Part shown: piece after piece, positions 52,099 through 61,683 of the stretch
Numbering within the stretch: the stretch's first letter is position 1
Layout of the letters: each line of letters starts with the position of its first letter
Source: JAJRPT01 sp965661945
Lineage (GTDB): Bacteria > Bacteroidota > Ignavibacteria > Kapaibacteriales > UBA2268
DNA length: 64,000 nt
Direction: 5' to 3'
NCBI GenBank assembly: GCA_965661945.1
Contig: CBFIFP010000003.1
Coordinates: forward strand, 62,001-126,000
Program-made: the position numbers and the translations under genes
The notes under the pieces: generated by a model
Seen by the model: only the letters and a program-made list of their open reading frames with translations
Database searches by the model: none
Told to the model about the DNA's origin: nothing

Positions 52099-53001
52099 TT
52101 ATTTAGATAATTCTTTAACCATTTCTATTCTTCTGGGCGAACTGAATTTAATTAAAGTAAAGTATTGTGTATAATAATTATAACCCGGCAAGACCCTCCC
52201 AGATTTGTTATTTATTGACACTTTAACTTCTTTTGTAGAATAATAATGAATCGGAATCTCTTCATTTTTCGAAATATCCAAAAGTCCAAATTCATTTGTC
52301 TTAGCAGTTATAGTAGATTTTACCCCATTATTCGGAAAATCATAAGATGCTTGTCCGGTTCGAATAAATTCTAAACGATTTACTTCTCTATTTAAAGTAT
52401 CCAACGGCTCTCTAAACTTAAACAAAGTCATATTATTAAAAAGAGGAAAAGGAACACCAGTCTCAGGTATTTCATCATTTGATTTTACATTCCAATTAAT
52501 ATCAATTTGATTACAATATATTCCTAAATCAAAAAACAAATGTGGGGTGAAAGGACCTCCAGGAGCCACTATTGCAGTAGTTGAATCCGATGTATGATAA
52601 CTATATCTTTTTCCATTCTCATCAATAACGAAAGATACTTTTTTTGTAACAAATGGATGAGACTCAACTTTTGCATTTTGTAACTCTTTATTACTTTCTA
52701 AAGCATTATATTCTAATAAATATCTTGAGATGTGGTACTTCTTATCACTATCAACTGAATCACATACAAACATAACCACTTCTTTTCTGTTTCTTAAAAG
52801 CGGCTTATCATAATTAACTGCAGAAGAATCAAAAGCATTAATCTGATAAATAAGTGTATCTTGTGGATAAAATTGATATCTAACACAAACAGTGTCAGTT
52901 GAAAAAGTTTTTGACACATCTTCCTCAAAAACAGGAAATTGCGATTGTAAATTTGAAAAGCCAAAAAGAGAAATAATTATTATAAAAATGTATTTTTTCA
53001 T
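52099..53001 (-). CDS. Secreted protein of unknown function
   Basis: The 300-residue protein begins with a signal peptide (MKKYIFIIIISLFGFSNLQS). The mature part is beta-rich (CVRYQFYPQDTLIYQINAFDS, VVMFVCDSVDSDKKYHISRYLLEYN, FVTKKVSFVIDENGKRYSYHTSDST), with a GGPFTPHLFFDLG segment in the middle and an IEMVKELSK end. I do not recognise a family. The length, the signal, and the absence of a T9SS sorting domain suggest a periplasmic or outer-surface protein. It is divergent from the WD40 gene and shares an 87-base promoter region with it. Confidence 0.7.
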   Translation of the reverse strand: MKKYIFIIIISLFGFSNLQSQFPVFEEDVSKTFSTDTVCVRYQFYPQDTLIYQINAFDSSAVNYDKPLLRNRKEVVMFVCDSVDSDKKYHISRYLLEYNALESNKELQNAKVESHPFVTKKVSFVIDENGKRYSYHTSDSTTAIVAPGGPFTPHLFFDLGIYCNQIDINWNVKSNDEIPETGVPFPLFNNMTLFKFREPLDTLNREVNRLEFIRTGQASYDFPNNGVKSTITAKTNEFGLLDISKNEEIPIHYYSTKEVKVSINNKSGRVLPGYNYYTQYFTLIKFSSPRRIEMVKELSK

Positions 53002-53019
53002 TTTTTTTTATATAGTTAA

Positions 53020-53049
53020 TTGAAAAATAAATTATTTTACTTAAATTTG
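53020..53049 (+). promoter_or_regulatory. Promoter for the WD40 T9SS gene
   Basis: TTG (53020-53022) and TAAATTTG (53042-53049) are 19 bases apart, ending 39 bases before the ATG at 53089. Confidence 0.6.
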
Positions 53050-53088
53050 TAAAACAAAATATGAAGAATTTCTAAAAGTCTTCGAAAT

Positions 53089-56000
53089 ATGCAGCATATT
53101 ATACGATTTACGATATTAATTGTTTGTTTGGTTCAATACTCATATTCTAATTCCTTACTTTATATAACAGAATTAGATAGTAGTAATTTACCAGAGCTTA
53201 AATCTAAATTATTCTTTTTTGACAACCAAGTCTTACCAAAGAGAAATTTAGAAAGGGAGGATATTATTATTAATTTTGGTAGTAATACCATAACTAGTTT
53301 TAATATCCAAGATGCGACAGCCAGCCCAATTAGTAATAAAAACGTTTTAATATATTTTGATTTAAGTTTAGATTCAAACTTAAAAGAACATTCATTAAAA
53401 ATAATTACAAACTTAATAAATTTTAATATACCGAAGCAAATAAATTACTATTTTATTGCCTTTGACAAATTAAACTATGACTATAAAATAAGTAATTTAG
53501 ACTCTACAAAACTATATAACACAATGTTAGAACAAGAAATAGAAGAAATTTCAAATATAAACGATGCGCTTTTATTTGATTATGATAATCCATTTGAAAT
53601 CTTCGAAAATATCCAAGGGGAAAATGAAATATTGTGTTTTACTGATGAGCCATCTCAGCTAAAAGACCAACAAGCTATAATAAATAGAGCTAAAAATCAA
53701 CAAATAAAGATATCATTCTACGACTTAAGTCAATATGGAAATTATAGTTTAATTGAGATAGCTAAGCAAACAAATGGCAAATCCATTAATAAAATAGATA
53801 CTAATAGTACAAACGCACCTTACGATGCTGCAAGAATTATTAATGCCTACTTGCTAAATTATCAAGAAACTATTTTAACTTACAATATCGAACCAACATG
53901 TAATTCAATAAATTCAGTAACTTATTCTATGGCTTATTATCCTGATAGCTATTCTTTTGAAGTTAATATTCCAGATAGTTTAAAATCAAGAATTATTTCT
54001 GAACCAATTGATAAAAACTTTGCAAATACTCTTCCATTTGATTCCGAAAACCAAGAATTTTTTATTAAAGCAGAAAATAATGATATTTTGCTTTATGATA
54101 TAAGGTTAAGTAACAACGAAGATAATGTATTCCAGATTTTTGGAAATATTGATAGTACATCTGATAATCCATTTTTATTAAAAAAAGGCGAGGAATATCC
54201 AATCCAAATTAGATTTACTCCAATAGATTCGGCACTTGTTTTTACTCAAATTATAATCACAAGCGACGCATGTTTTGGAAATGTAATAAATATAACTGGG
54301 GGCTTTCCTAATACACCTCCAAAACGAACCACTCTTCAATTAACATATCCAAATTGCAACGACACAATTTTTGCAAATGATAATATAGAAGTCAAGTGGG
54401 AAGGAGTATTACCAAGAGATGTAGTGCAATTAGAATACTCTTTAGATAATGGTCAAAAATGGGATACATTAGCTAAAAATGTTCTAAATCTAAAACATAG
54501 TTGGACTGTACCAGATATTGAAACTAATAACTTACTTATTAGAATCCTCCAACTTTGGCCCAATAATATCGGTAAAACACTTAATTTAAACCATAATAAT
54601 GAACAAATAAACTCTGCATTCTTTTCACCCGATGGAAATTACATCCTTACAGCTTCCAATAGTCCAAGATTGAAAATATGGAATTCAAATTCTGGCGAAT
54701 TAGTTAAAGAACTTTATGGTCATACTGACCAAGTTATCTACGCTGTTTATTCGCCAAACGGAGATTACGCTGTTTCTTGTGGAAGAGATGGTAAAGTTAT
54801 CGTCTGGCATACTAATCCAAATGAAGCAGTTTTTGGGGATATTTATAGGCAATTTGACGAACATACTAATTGGGTTAACTCTGTTGATTTTGATGCAACA
54901 AGTCAAAAAGTAATAAGTGCAAGCCAAGATGGTACTTATAAAATATTTGATATAGTTAGCAATTCAGTAGATTTTGAAAGGACTACAGGTGATGGTAACG
55001 TAAGATTTGCAAAGTTTTCACCAGATAATCAATTTTATGCTGTAGGTGGAAGAAGTGGAATATGTAGACTTTACGATTTCAATAGCCATAACCTATTAAA
55101 TCAATTTAACACTAACATAAACGGTGGAACTAATCAAACTTTAACTCATATCGATATAAGTCCAGACAGTAAATTAGTTTCTACAACAAACAGACTAAAC
55201 AAAGAAATTGCAATTTGGGATATTGCTACCGAAACTAAATTAAAAGCATTATATCACCCTCCTAGTAATGAAGGTGATAATAATAAACTTGAAATTCCTA
55301 ATTCTTCATTCTTTTATTATAGCAACGAAGATAGTTTAATTCTAACAAGCGCTGGAACAGAGTCAATTCGCTGGGACTTAACAAAACCAAAAGGAGAGGA
55401 CTCAACAGCAACTTTCTTAGAACATACCTCTTTTGTTTATACTGCTAATTATAACTTTGATGCCTCAAGAGTTGTAACTGCCTCTTGGGATGGTCTTGTC
55501 AAAGTTTGGAAATTAAAAGAACGTGATATACAAATGGATACTACAGACTGCCCTGTTGTAATAACAAAACCACGAATTTCAACTTCACAAATCTCATTTG
55601 TATATACGCTTTTAGGCAGACAAAAAGACTCAGTTTTTACAAATGCTATCAAAAATACTACTCAAACTACACTTAAAATAAATGAAATTAAACTTAGAGG
55701 TAGAGATAGAAATGATTACCGGTTACTTAAAGATTATAAAAATATAACTTTACATCCTGATGAAGAATTAGATATTCACTTGCTTTTTACCCCATCTAAC
55801 TTAGCTGAAAGAATAGCTATATTAGAAATTGATCTTCCAGCCCAAATAGTTAACATAAATATAAATGGTTTTGGATTTGATTCAGAAATTGATAATTTAA
55901 GTAGTATTATAGATTTTGAACAACTTGAAATTGGTGAGTCAAAAGAAATAAATGATGTGCGATTATTAAGAAATTTATCAACCCAATCAATCCAAATTGA

Positions 56001-56910
56001 TAGTATAAAATTTATGCTTTTTGATTACGATAAATTTAATTATTTATCAGATAATCTGGTTGGTTCTTCACTTTTAGCGAACTCTGAGCTTCAAGCAAAT
56101 ATGAACTTTCAAACTGATGTTACCGGGAATTATAAAACAGTTATGAAAATATATCATAATGATATTCATAAAGCATCAAAATATATTGTTTTAGGCCAGG
56201 GAGTTCCGCCAAGAATTGACTCACTTACTTTCAAACTCGATAACATAGATGCAGTTAATGGTGAAATAATTAACTGCCCTGTCAAAATTGATAAAATCTC
56301 CCAACAAGGAATAATTGAAACAATTACCGGATTCAAATTCCGAATTTCTTATAACAAGTCTATTTTAGAACCTTTATTCAACTTTGAAGAAGTAAAAATA
56401 ACTGGTGATACAAAAACTATAGAGTTTGATGTAAATATAACATCAAGAGAAAGTTTACTTCAAGAAAATGCAATAATTACAAACCTTGAATTTAGAGTTG
56501 CACTTGGCAAAGAAACTTACTCACCTTTAGAAATTGAAACTGTTAGCCCAATAGGCGAAGGCAAAGTAGTTCTTAATTGGATATCTGGAAATGTAAACCT
56601 TTTAGATATTTGTAAAGAAGGTGGAGTCAGATTAATAGACACCGATGGCAGATTTGACCTTACTCAAAACTATCCAAACCCAGCCGTAGGCACAACAAGA
56701 ATTGAAATTGAAATTATAGAACGTGGAACCACTCAATTTTATTTGTTAGATACACATGGTAATAAAATTAAAGAGTTTATAAACTCCGAAATCCCTGCTG
56801 GTAGATATGAATTAGAAATCAACCTTGAAAACATCCCAAGTGGTGTTTACTTTTATATTCTCGAAACTGAAAATATGAAGGAAACTAAAAAAATTATTAT
56901 TAATCAATAA
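53089..56910 (+). CDS. Large T9SS-secreted protein: vWA-like, KNH-like, WD40 and cohesin-like domains
   Basis: The 1273-residue protein begins with a signal peptide (about residues 1-20). A vWA-like fold covers about 75-270 (NVLIYFDLSLDSN with a metal-site-like pattern, ILCFTDEPSQL). A choice-of-anchor-D-type beta region runs to about 415, then one KNH-like module (LTYPNCNDTIFANDNIEVKWEGV...DNGQKWDTL). A WD40 propeller spans about 500-820, with repeats such as SPDGNYILTASNSPRLKIWNSNSGE and SPNGDYAVSCGRDGKVIVWHTN. Two ASH-like domains and a cohesin-like domain (about 1045-1180) follow. The chain ends in LTQNYPNPAVGTTRIEIEI...AGRYELEINLENIPSGVYFYIL, the T9SS sorting domain. It should be exported and fixed to the outer surface. 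An intact WD40 propeller on the outside of a bacterium is unusual. Confidence 0.85.
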   Translation: MQHIIRFTILIVCLVQYSYSNSLLYITELDSSNLPELKSKLFFFDNQVLPKRNLEREDIIINFGSNTITSFNIQDATASPISNKNVLIYFDLSLDSNLKEHSLKIITNLINFNIPKQINYYFIAFDKLNYDYKISNLDSTKLYNTMLEQEIEEISNINDALLFDYDNPFEIFENIQGENEILCFTDEPSQLKDQQAIINRAKNQQIKISFYDLSQYGNYSLIEIAKQTNGKSINKIDTNSTNAPYDAARIINAYLLNYQETILTYNIEPTCNSINSVTYSMAYYPDSYSFEVNIPDSLKSRIISEPIDKNFANTLPFDSENQEFFIKAENNDILLYDIRLSNNEDNVFQIFGNIDSTSDNPFLLKKGEEYPIQIRFTPIDSALVFTQIIITSDACFGNVINITGGFPNTPPKRTTLQLTYPNCNDTIFANDNIEVKWEGVLPRDVVQLEYSLDNGQKWDTLAKNVLNLKHSWTVPDIETNNLLIRILQLWPNNIGKTLNLNHNNEQINSAFFSPDGNYILTASNSPRLKIWNSNSGELVKELYGHTDQVIYAVYSPNGDYAVSCGRDGKVIVWHTNPNEAVFGDIYRQFDEHTNWVNSVDFDATSQKVISASQDGTYKIFDIVSNSVDFERTTGDGNVRFAKFSPDNQFYAVGGRSGICRLYDFNSHNLLNQFNTNINGGTNQTLTHIDISPDSKLVSTTNRLNKEIAIWDIATETKLKALYHPPSNEGDNNKLEIPNSSFFYYSNEDSLILTSAGTESIRWDLTKPKGEDSTATFLEHTSFVYTANYNFDASRVVTASWDGLVKVWKLKERDIQMDTTDCPVVITKPRISTSQISFVYTLLGRQKDSVFTNAIKNTTQTTLKINEIKLRGRDRNDYRLLKDYKNITLHPDEELDIHLLFTPSNLAERIAILEIDLPAQIVNININGFGFDSEIDNLSSIIDFEQLEIGESKEINDVRLLRNLSTQSIQIDSIKFMLFDYDKFNYLSDNLVGSSLLANSELQANMNFQTDVTGNYKTVMKIYHNDIHKASKYIVLGQGVPPRIDSLTFKLDNIDAVNGEIINCPVKIDKISQQGIIETITGFKFRISYNKSILEPLFNFEEVKITGDTKTIEFDVNITSRESLLQENAIITNLEFRVALGKETYSPLEIETVSPIGEGKVVLNWISGNVNLLDICKEGGVRLIDTDGRFDLTQNYPNPAVGTTRIEIEIIERGTTQFYLLDTHGNKIKEFINSEIPAGRYELEINLENIPSGVYFYILETENMKETKKIIINQ

Positions 56911-56927
56911 ATAAACAAGAAAATAAA

Positions 56928-58178
56928 ATGATTAGAACCCCAAGAGGAACAAAAGATATTCTTCCAAGTGAATCTTATAAATGGCATTATTTAGAAGATA
57001 ATTTTAGAAAAATTACTAACTTATTTTCATATAAAGAGCTTAGAACTCCAATTTTTGAACAAACAGAGGTATTCTCTCGCTCCATAGGCGAAGAAACTGA
57101 TATTGTAAATAAGGAAATGTACACATTTATGGACCGCTCCGAAACATCTCTTACTCTTCGTCCGGAAATGACGGCAGCTCTTGTGCGTTCAGCTATTGAA
57201 AACTCTTTAACAAATACTGGAGGAGTTCAGAGATTATGGTATTTTGGACCTTTTTTTAGATATGAAAGACCCCAAAAAGGAAGATTTAGACAATTTCACC
57301 AATTTGGAATCGAATGTTTATCCTCGCCAAACCCAGAAAGCGACATTGAAGTTTTATATCTTGCGGATAATTTAATAAAAGAAATAGGCATTAATGACTA
57401 TACACTTTTCATAAATTCTATTGGTAATAAGATTTCAAGAGAAAACTATAATAAAGTCTTAGTAGAGTTTTTAAATGATAATAAAGATAAACTATCTGCA
57501 ACATCTCTAGAAAGATTAGATAAGAACCCATTAAGAATTCTAGATTCTAAATCTCCTGATGATATTGAATTGCTTACTTTAGCGCCTAAAATATCAAACC
57601 ATTTAGATAGTCATTCATCAGAACATTATCAGCAAGTAAAAGAAAAACTTGACTTTTTAGGCATTTCATATCAAGAAAACCATAAGCTTGTTCGTGGATT
57701 AGATTATTATTCCCACACAGTATTCGAATTTCAAAGTAATTTATTAGGAGCCCAAGATTCATTCGGCGGCGGAGGCAGATATAATGAATTATTTTCTCAA
57801 TTAGGTGGAAAAAATATTCCAGCAGTCGGGTTTGCAATGGGTGTTGAGAGATTACTTTTAATTCTTGAAGCTTCAGGAAAATTTGATGAAGAAAAAGAAC
57901 AAATTGATTTATACATCGTAAAAGCAACAGATAACGATAAAGTAATTTATCAATTAGTAAAAGAACTAAGGATTAATAATATTATTTTATCTTATGATTT
58001 ACTAGGCAGATCTGTTAAAGCGCAGTTTAAAGAAGCAGACAAATCAAATTCTAAGTGGACTATTGTTATTGGAGATACTGAAATTCAGAACAATAAAATC
58101 ACAATTAAAAATATGCTGACTAGTGAGCAACTAGAAATCAATCTTGATAAAATTTCCCAATTTAATTTTAAAAATTGA
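56928..58178 (+). CDS. hisS: Histidyl-tRNA synthetase
   Basis: The 416-residue class II enzyme has all HisRS landmarks: IRTPRGTKDILPSES at the start, motif 2 YFGPFFRYERPQKGRFRQFHQFGIE, HisA-type LVRGLDYYSHTVFEF, the GGGGRYNELFSQLGG and motif 3 GFAMGVERLLLIL, and the anticodon-binding C-terminal domain (DLYIVKATDN...LSYDLLGRSVKAQFKEADKSN). It charges tRNA-His in the cytoplasm. The ORF begins 17 bases after the WD40 gene, so the two may be co-transcribed. Its last bases overlap the start of a histidine kinase by four bases. Confidence 0.96.
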   Translation: MIRTPRGTKDILPSESYKWHYLEDNFRKITNLFSYKELRTPIFEQTEVFSRSIGEETDIVNKEMYTFMDRSETSLTLRPEMTAALVRSAIENSLTNTGGVQRLWYFGPFFRYERPQKGRFRQFHQFGIECLSSPNPESDIEVLYLADNLIKEIGINDYTLFINSIGNKISRENYNKVLVEFLNDNKDKLSATSLERLDKNPLRILDSKSPDDIELLTLAPKISNHLDSHSSEHYQQVKEKLDFLGISYQENHKLVRGLDYYSHTVFEFQSNLLGAQDSFGGGGRYNELFSQLGGKNIPAVGFAMGVERLLLILEASGKFDEEKEQIDLYIVKATDNDKVIYQLVKELRINNIILSYDLLGRSVKAQFKEADKSNSKWTIVIGDTEIQNNKITIKNMLTSEQLEINLDKISQFNFKN

Positions 58179-59431
58179 CAGAAAAACCAAATATATTAAC
58201 CCAATTTTATGCTTTTGCTGATAAATGGCAAATTAGAACATTTTTACTTATCATAGCAACAAGTATTATTATTGCTATAATTATTTTTGTGCAATTTCTA
58301 ATAAGCGACCTTATTGAAAAAGAGCAAAAATTAATTAAAGTTAGCGCCCTAATTTACAAAGATATTGCAACCTCAATTAATGATGACAACCAAAAAACCG
58401 AAGAATTGTTCCTATTATTGGAGCAAGTAAATAGAAACATATCTTTTCCTGTTATTTCAACTAACGCTGAGAATCAACCAAACTATCCCTATGAGAAAAA
58501 TAGTCTTAACATAGAGTTTGAAGATGAGTTATCTTCCGAAGAAAAAGGTAAATATATGCAGCTACTCGTAGAAGAAATGTCAAATTCCTACGAACCCATT
58601 TTAGTTAAGGATAACAACGACAACTTATTAATGAAACTGTATTACACAAACTCAACTATTGTTGATGTTTTAAACATATTTCCAATTATTGTAATATTCT
58701 CTGTTGGTGGTTTAATTATCTTAAGCTACGTTATATTCAACGACATCAGAAAAAACCAAGAAAGTATGGTTTGGGTTGGAATGTCTAAAGAAGCAGCTCA
58801 CCAAATGGGCACACCTCTTTCTTCATTACTTGCTTGGATTGAAATCCTTAAACTACAAGAGGATAAAGAGGTTAATGAAACTGTATCCGAAATGGAAAAA
58901 GACGTTATTCGCTTAAATATAATCGCAAATAGATTTGCAAAAATTGGCTCTACCCCAGAATTACAGAGAGTTGACATAGCAGAACTAATTGATAACGCTA
59001 AAGTTTATTTCCAAAGAAGATTACCCCACTTAGGCAAAAAAATTAGTATCAAGGGTAATTATAATGACAAATCATATAAAGCATATCTAAATCCAGAGCT
59101 TTTTACTTGGGTTTTGGAGAATTTAATTAAAAATGCGGCAGAAGCAATAGAAAAATCTCAAGGTGAAATAACTATTGATGTATATAGGTTAGGAAGTAAA
59201 CTTGAAATACTCGTAAAAGACAATGGAAAAGGTATGACAAAGCAAGTTAAAAAGAGTGTTTTTAGCCCTGGATACACAACAAAACGTCGTGGTTGGGGTT
59301 TAGGTTTATCTTTATCAAGAAGAATAATTGAACAATACCATAAGGGTAAAATCTATATTAAAGACACCCAACCAAATATAGGTACTACTTTTCAAATTGA
59401 CCTACCAACAAGAATAGAATATTATGGTTAA
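58175..59431 (+). CDS. Membrane histidine kinase (HQMGTP type)
   Basis: The 418-residue protein has a membrane helix at about residues 18-40 (FLLIIATSIIIAIIIFVQFL), an extracytoplasmic sensor segment to about 170, a second helix (about 170-190), the phospho-His box SKEAAHQMGTPLSSLLAWIEIL, and an HATPase domain with NLIKNAAEAIEKS, DNGKGMTKQVKKSVFSPGYTTKRRGWGLGLSLSRRII. The start is a TTG at 58175 overlapping the hisS stop (ATTGA), because no ATG lies ahead of the first helix. HQMGTP kinases are common in Bacteroidota and their partners are often unlinked; none is seen here. Confidence 0.88.
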   Translation: MTEKPNILTQFYAFADKWQIRTFLLIIATSIIIAIIIFVQFLISDLIEKEQKLIKVSALIYKDIATSINDDNQKTEELFLLLEQVNRNISFPVISTNAENQPNYPYEKNSLNIEFEDELSSEEKGKYMQLLVEEMSNSYEPILVKDNNDNLLMKLYYTNSTIVDVLNIFPIIVIFSVGGLIILSYVIFNDIRKNQESMVWVGMSKEAAHQMGTPLSSLLAWIEILKLQEDKEVNETVSEMEKDVIRLNIIANRFAKIGSTPELQRVDIAELIDNAKVYFQRRLPHLGKKISIKGNYNDKSYKAYLNPELFTWVLENLIKNAAEAIEKSQGEITIDVYRLGSKLEILVKDNGKGMTKQVKKSVFSPGYTTKRRGWGLGLSLSRRIIEQYHKGKIYIKDTQPNIGTTFQIDLPTRIEYYG

Positions 59432-59500
59432 GTAATTGTATTGATTATAATATTCAAATATTATAAAACAACAGCAAATTACAATTATATCATCTTTTAA

Positions 59501-59531
59501 TTGGACTATTTAGGATTATTCCTTAAATTTG
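59501..59531 (+). promoter_or_regulatory. Promoter for rfbB and the polysaccharide genes
   Basis: TTG (59501-59503) and TAAATTTG (59524-59531) are 20 bases apart, ending 17 bases before the first rfbB ATG. This is likely to start the rfbB-wecB-export operon. Confidence 0.6.
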
Positions 59532-59548
59532 TAAAATTTATTTTTTAA

Positions 59549-60574
59549 ATGGAAATTATGGAAAAAATATTAGTAACTGGTGGCGCTGGATTTATCGGCT
59601 CTAATTTTATCAAATATATATTAAATAATTTTTCAGATGTTGCAATAATCAACTATGATTGTTTAACTTATGCTGGAAATTTAGAAAATCTCAAAGAAAT
59701 CGAAAATAATAAAAATTATACCTTTGTAAAAGGAGATATTCGTAACAACGAAATGATAGATTTTATTATTCAACACTATAAAATTGATGGTATTATACAT
59801 TTTGCTGCCGAATCTCACGTTGATAGGTCTATTGATAATTCAAAACCATTCATTGATACTAATGTTGGCGGAACTTTAAATATATTAGAAACCGCCCGAA
59901 AGCATCATATAAAAAATATCGTTCAAGTATCAACAGATGAAGTATATGGTTCACTTGGTGATACAGGTCTTTTTACAGAAAGTTCTCCAATTACTCCTAA
60001 TTCACCTTACTCTGCCTCTAAAGCATCTGCTGATTTACTTTGTAATGCTTTTAATCACACTTTTGGAATGAACATTAAAATAACAAGATGCTCTAATAAC
60101 TATGGACCTATGCAATTTCCTGAGAAACTAATACCATTAATGATTAATAATGCTCTTGAAGACAAAGATTTACCAGTTTATGGAAATGGCTTAAACGTCC
60201 GAGATTGGCTTTACGTAGATGACCATTGCTCAGCTATATGGGTAGTATATCAAAAAGGTAAAAGTGGCGAAGTTTATAACATTGGTGGCAATAATGAAAA
60301 AACTAATATCTATATTGTAAAAGAATTACTCAGACAGCTAAACAAACCTGAATCATTAATTAAATACGTAAAAGACAGACCCGGACACGACAAGCGATAT
60401 GCAATTGATAACACAAAAATAAGCACAGAACTTGGATGGTCGCCACAAGTTACCTTCGAAGAAGGTTTAAAAAAAACTATTCAATGGTATCTTGATAACA
60501 AACAGTGGTCTCAAAACGTAAAATCTGGAGCTTACTTAGAATTTCACAATAAATGGTACGAAGATAGAAAATAA
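59549..60574 (+). CDS. rfbB: dTDP-glucose 4,6-dehydratase
   Basis: The 341-residue SDR protein matches RmlB: ILVTGGAGFIGSNFIKYILNN, HFAAESHVDRSIDNSKPFIDTNVGGTLNILE, VSTDEVYGSLGDTGLFTESSPITPNSPYSASKASADLLCNAF (Tyr-x-x-x-Lys), and SNNYGPMQFPEKLIPLMI. It makes dTDP-4-keto-6-deoxyglucose for deoxysugars such as rhamnose. The start may be the ATG at 59549 or, three codons on, the ATG at 59558. Neither rfbA, rfbC nor rfbD is adjacent in the window. It shares one base with wecB (TAATG). Confidence 0.96.
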   Translation: MEIMEKILVTGGAGFIGSNFIKYILNNFSDVAIINYDCLTYAGNLENLKEIENNKNYTFVKGDIRNNEMIDFIIQHYKIDGIIHFAAESHVDRSIDNSKPFIDTNVGGTLNILETARKHHIKNIVQVSTDEVYGSLGDTGLFTESSPITPNSPYSASKASADLLCNAFNHTFGMNIKITRCSNNYGPMQFPEKLIPLMINNALEDKDLPVYGNGLNVRDWLYVDDHCSAIWVVYQKGKSGEVYNIGGNNEKTNIYIVKELLRQLNKPESLIKYVKDRPGHDKRYAIDNTKISTELGWSPQVTFEEGLKKTIQWYLDNKQWSQNVKSGAYLEFHNKWYEDRK

Positions 60575-61671
60575 TGTATAAAATAATATCAGTTGTAGGT
60601 GCAAGACCTAACTTTATGAAAGTTGCACCAATAAATAGAGCATTTGAAGAAGTTGAAAATTGTGATCATATTATTGTTCATACCGGTCAGCATTATGATA
60701 AAAATATGTCAGATTCTTTTTTCGAGGATTTAGATATTGCACATCCAAAGTATTTTCTTGGAATTGGCTCGGGAACCCACTCTCAGCAGACTGCAAATAT
60801 TATGATAGAGTTTGAGAAAGTTTTAGATAAAGAAAATCCAGATATGGTAATTGTTGTTGGCGATGTGAATTCTACTCTTGCCTGCACTCTTACTGCAGTA
60901 AAGAAAAATATTCCAGTATCTCACATAGAAGCTGGACTTAGAAGTTTCGATAGAACAATGCCTGAGGAAATCAACCGATTAGCAACTGATGCGATTTGTA
61001 ATTATGCCTTTGTAAGTGAGCCGTCAGGACTTTATTATTTAAAGCGTGAAAGTTTCCCAGAGCAAAATACTTTTTATGTTGGCAACACTATGATTGATTC
61101 GCAACATTATGGGCTTGATAGAATCAATGAAAAACCAGAGTTAAAAGATGAACTACCAAAAAAAGATTATGCTCTAATTACAATTCATCGTCCTTCTAAT
61201 GTAGATTTTGAAGAGCAATTAACAATGCTTGTTAATGTATTAGATGATTTTTCAAAAAAGATGCACTTAGTTTTTCCGGTTCACCCAAGAACAGAAAAGA
61301 ATCTAGAAAAATTTAATTTAAAAGATAGAATTTATAATAATCCAAACATTACTATTTCAGAACCTCTTAACTACATTAGATTTCTGAATTATATGAAAAA
61401 TGCTAAGGTTGTTGTTACCGACTCAGGCGGGATTCAAGAAGAAACCACAGCTTTACAAGTTCCATGCATCACTCTCAGAACCTCAACAGAAAGACCTATA
61501 ACAGTTGAAATTGGAACAAATGAGCTTATAATTCCAAAAAGAGAGCTAATAGAAGAAGCACTAAAAAAAGTAATAACTGGCAACTTTAAAAAAGGTAGAG
61601 TTCCAGAACTTTGGGATGGTAAAGCCGCGATAAGAATCAGAGATTTAATTTTAAACATATTAAAAAATTAA
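60574..61671 (+). CDS. wecB: UDP-N-acetylglucosamine 2-epimerase (non-hydrolysing)
   Basis: The 365-residue protein matches the WecB family: ISVVGARPNFMKVAPINRAF, IIVHTGQHYDKNMSDSFFEDLDI, VVGDVNSTLACTLTAVKKNIPVSHIEAGLRSFDRTMPEEINR, TIHRPSNVD, VFPVHPRTEKNLEKF, and VVTDSGGIQEETTALQVPCITLRTSTERPITVEIGTN. It converts UDP-GlcNAc to UDP-ManNAc for surface polysaccharide. It is the second gene of the locus, coupled to rfbB by one shared base. Confidence 0.96.
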   Translation: MYKIISVVGARPNFMKVAPINRAFEEVENCDHIIVHTGQHYDKNMSDSFFEDLDIAHPKYFLGIGSGTHSQQTANIMIEFEKVLDKENPDMVIVVGDVNSTLACTLTAVKKNIPVSHIEAGLRSFDRTMPEEINRLATDAICNYAFVSEPSGLYYLKRESFPEQNTFYVGNTMIDSQHYGLDRINEKPELKDELPKKDYALITIHRPSNVDFEEQLTMLVNVLDDFSKKMHLVFPVHPRTEKNLEKFNLKDRIYNNPNITISEPLNYIRFLNYMKNAKVVVTDSGGIQEETTALQVPCITLRTSTERPITVEIGTNELIIPKRELIEEALKKVITGNFKKGRVPELWDGKAAIRIRDLILNILKN

Positions 61672-61683
61672 TAAAAATAAAAA

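Noticed and set aside
59445..59466. AT-only palindrome after the histidine kinase gene
   Set aside because: All A/T stem with no T-run; stability is too low to call a terminator.
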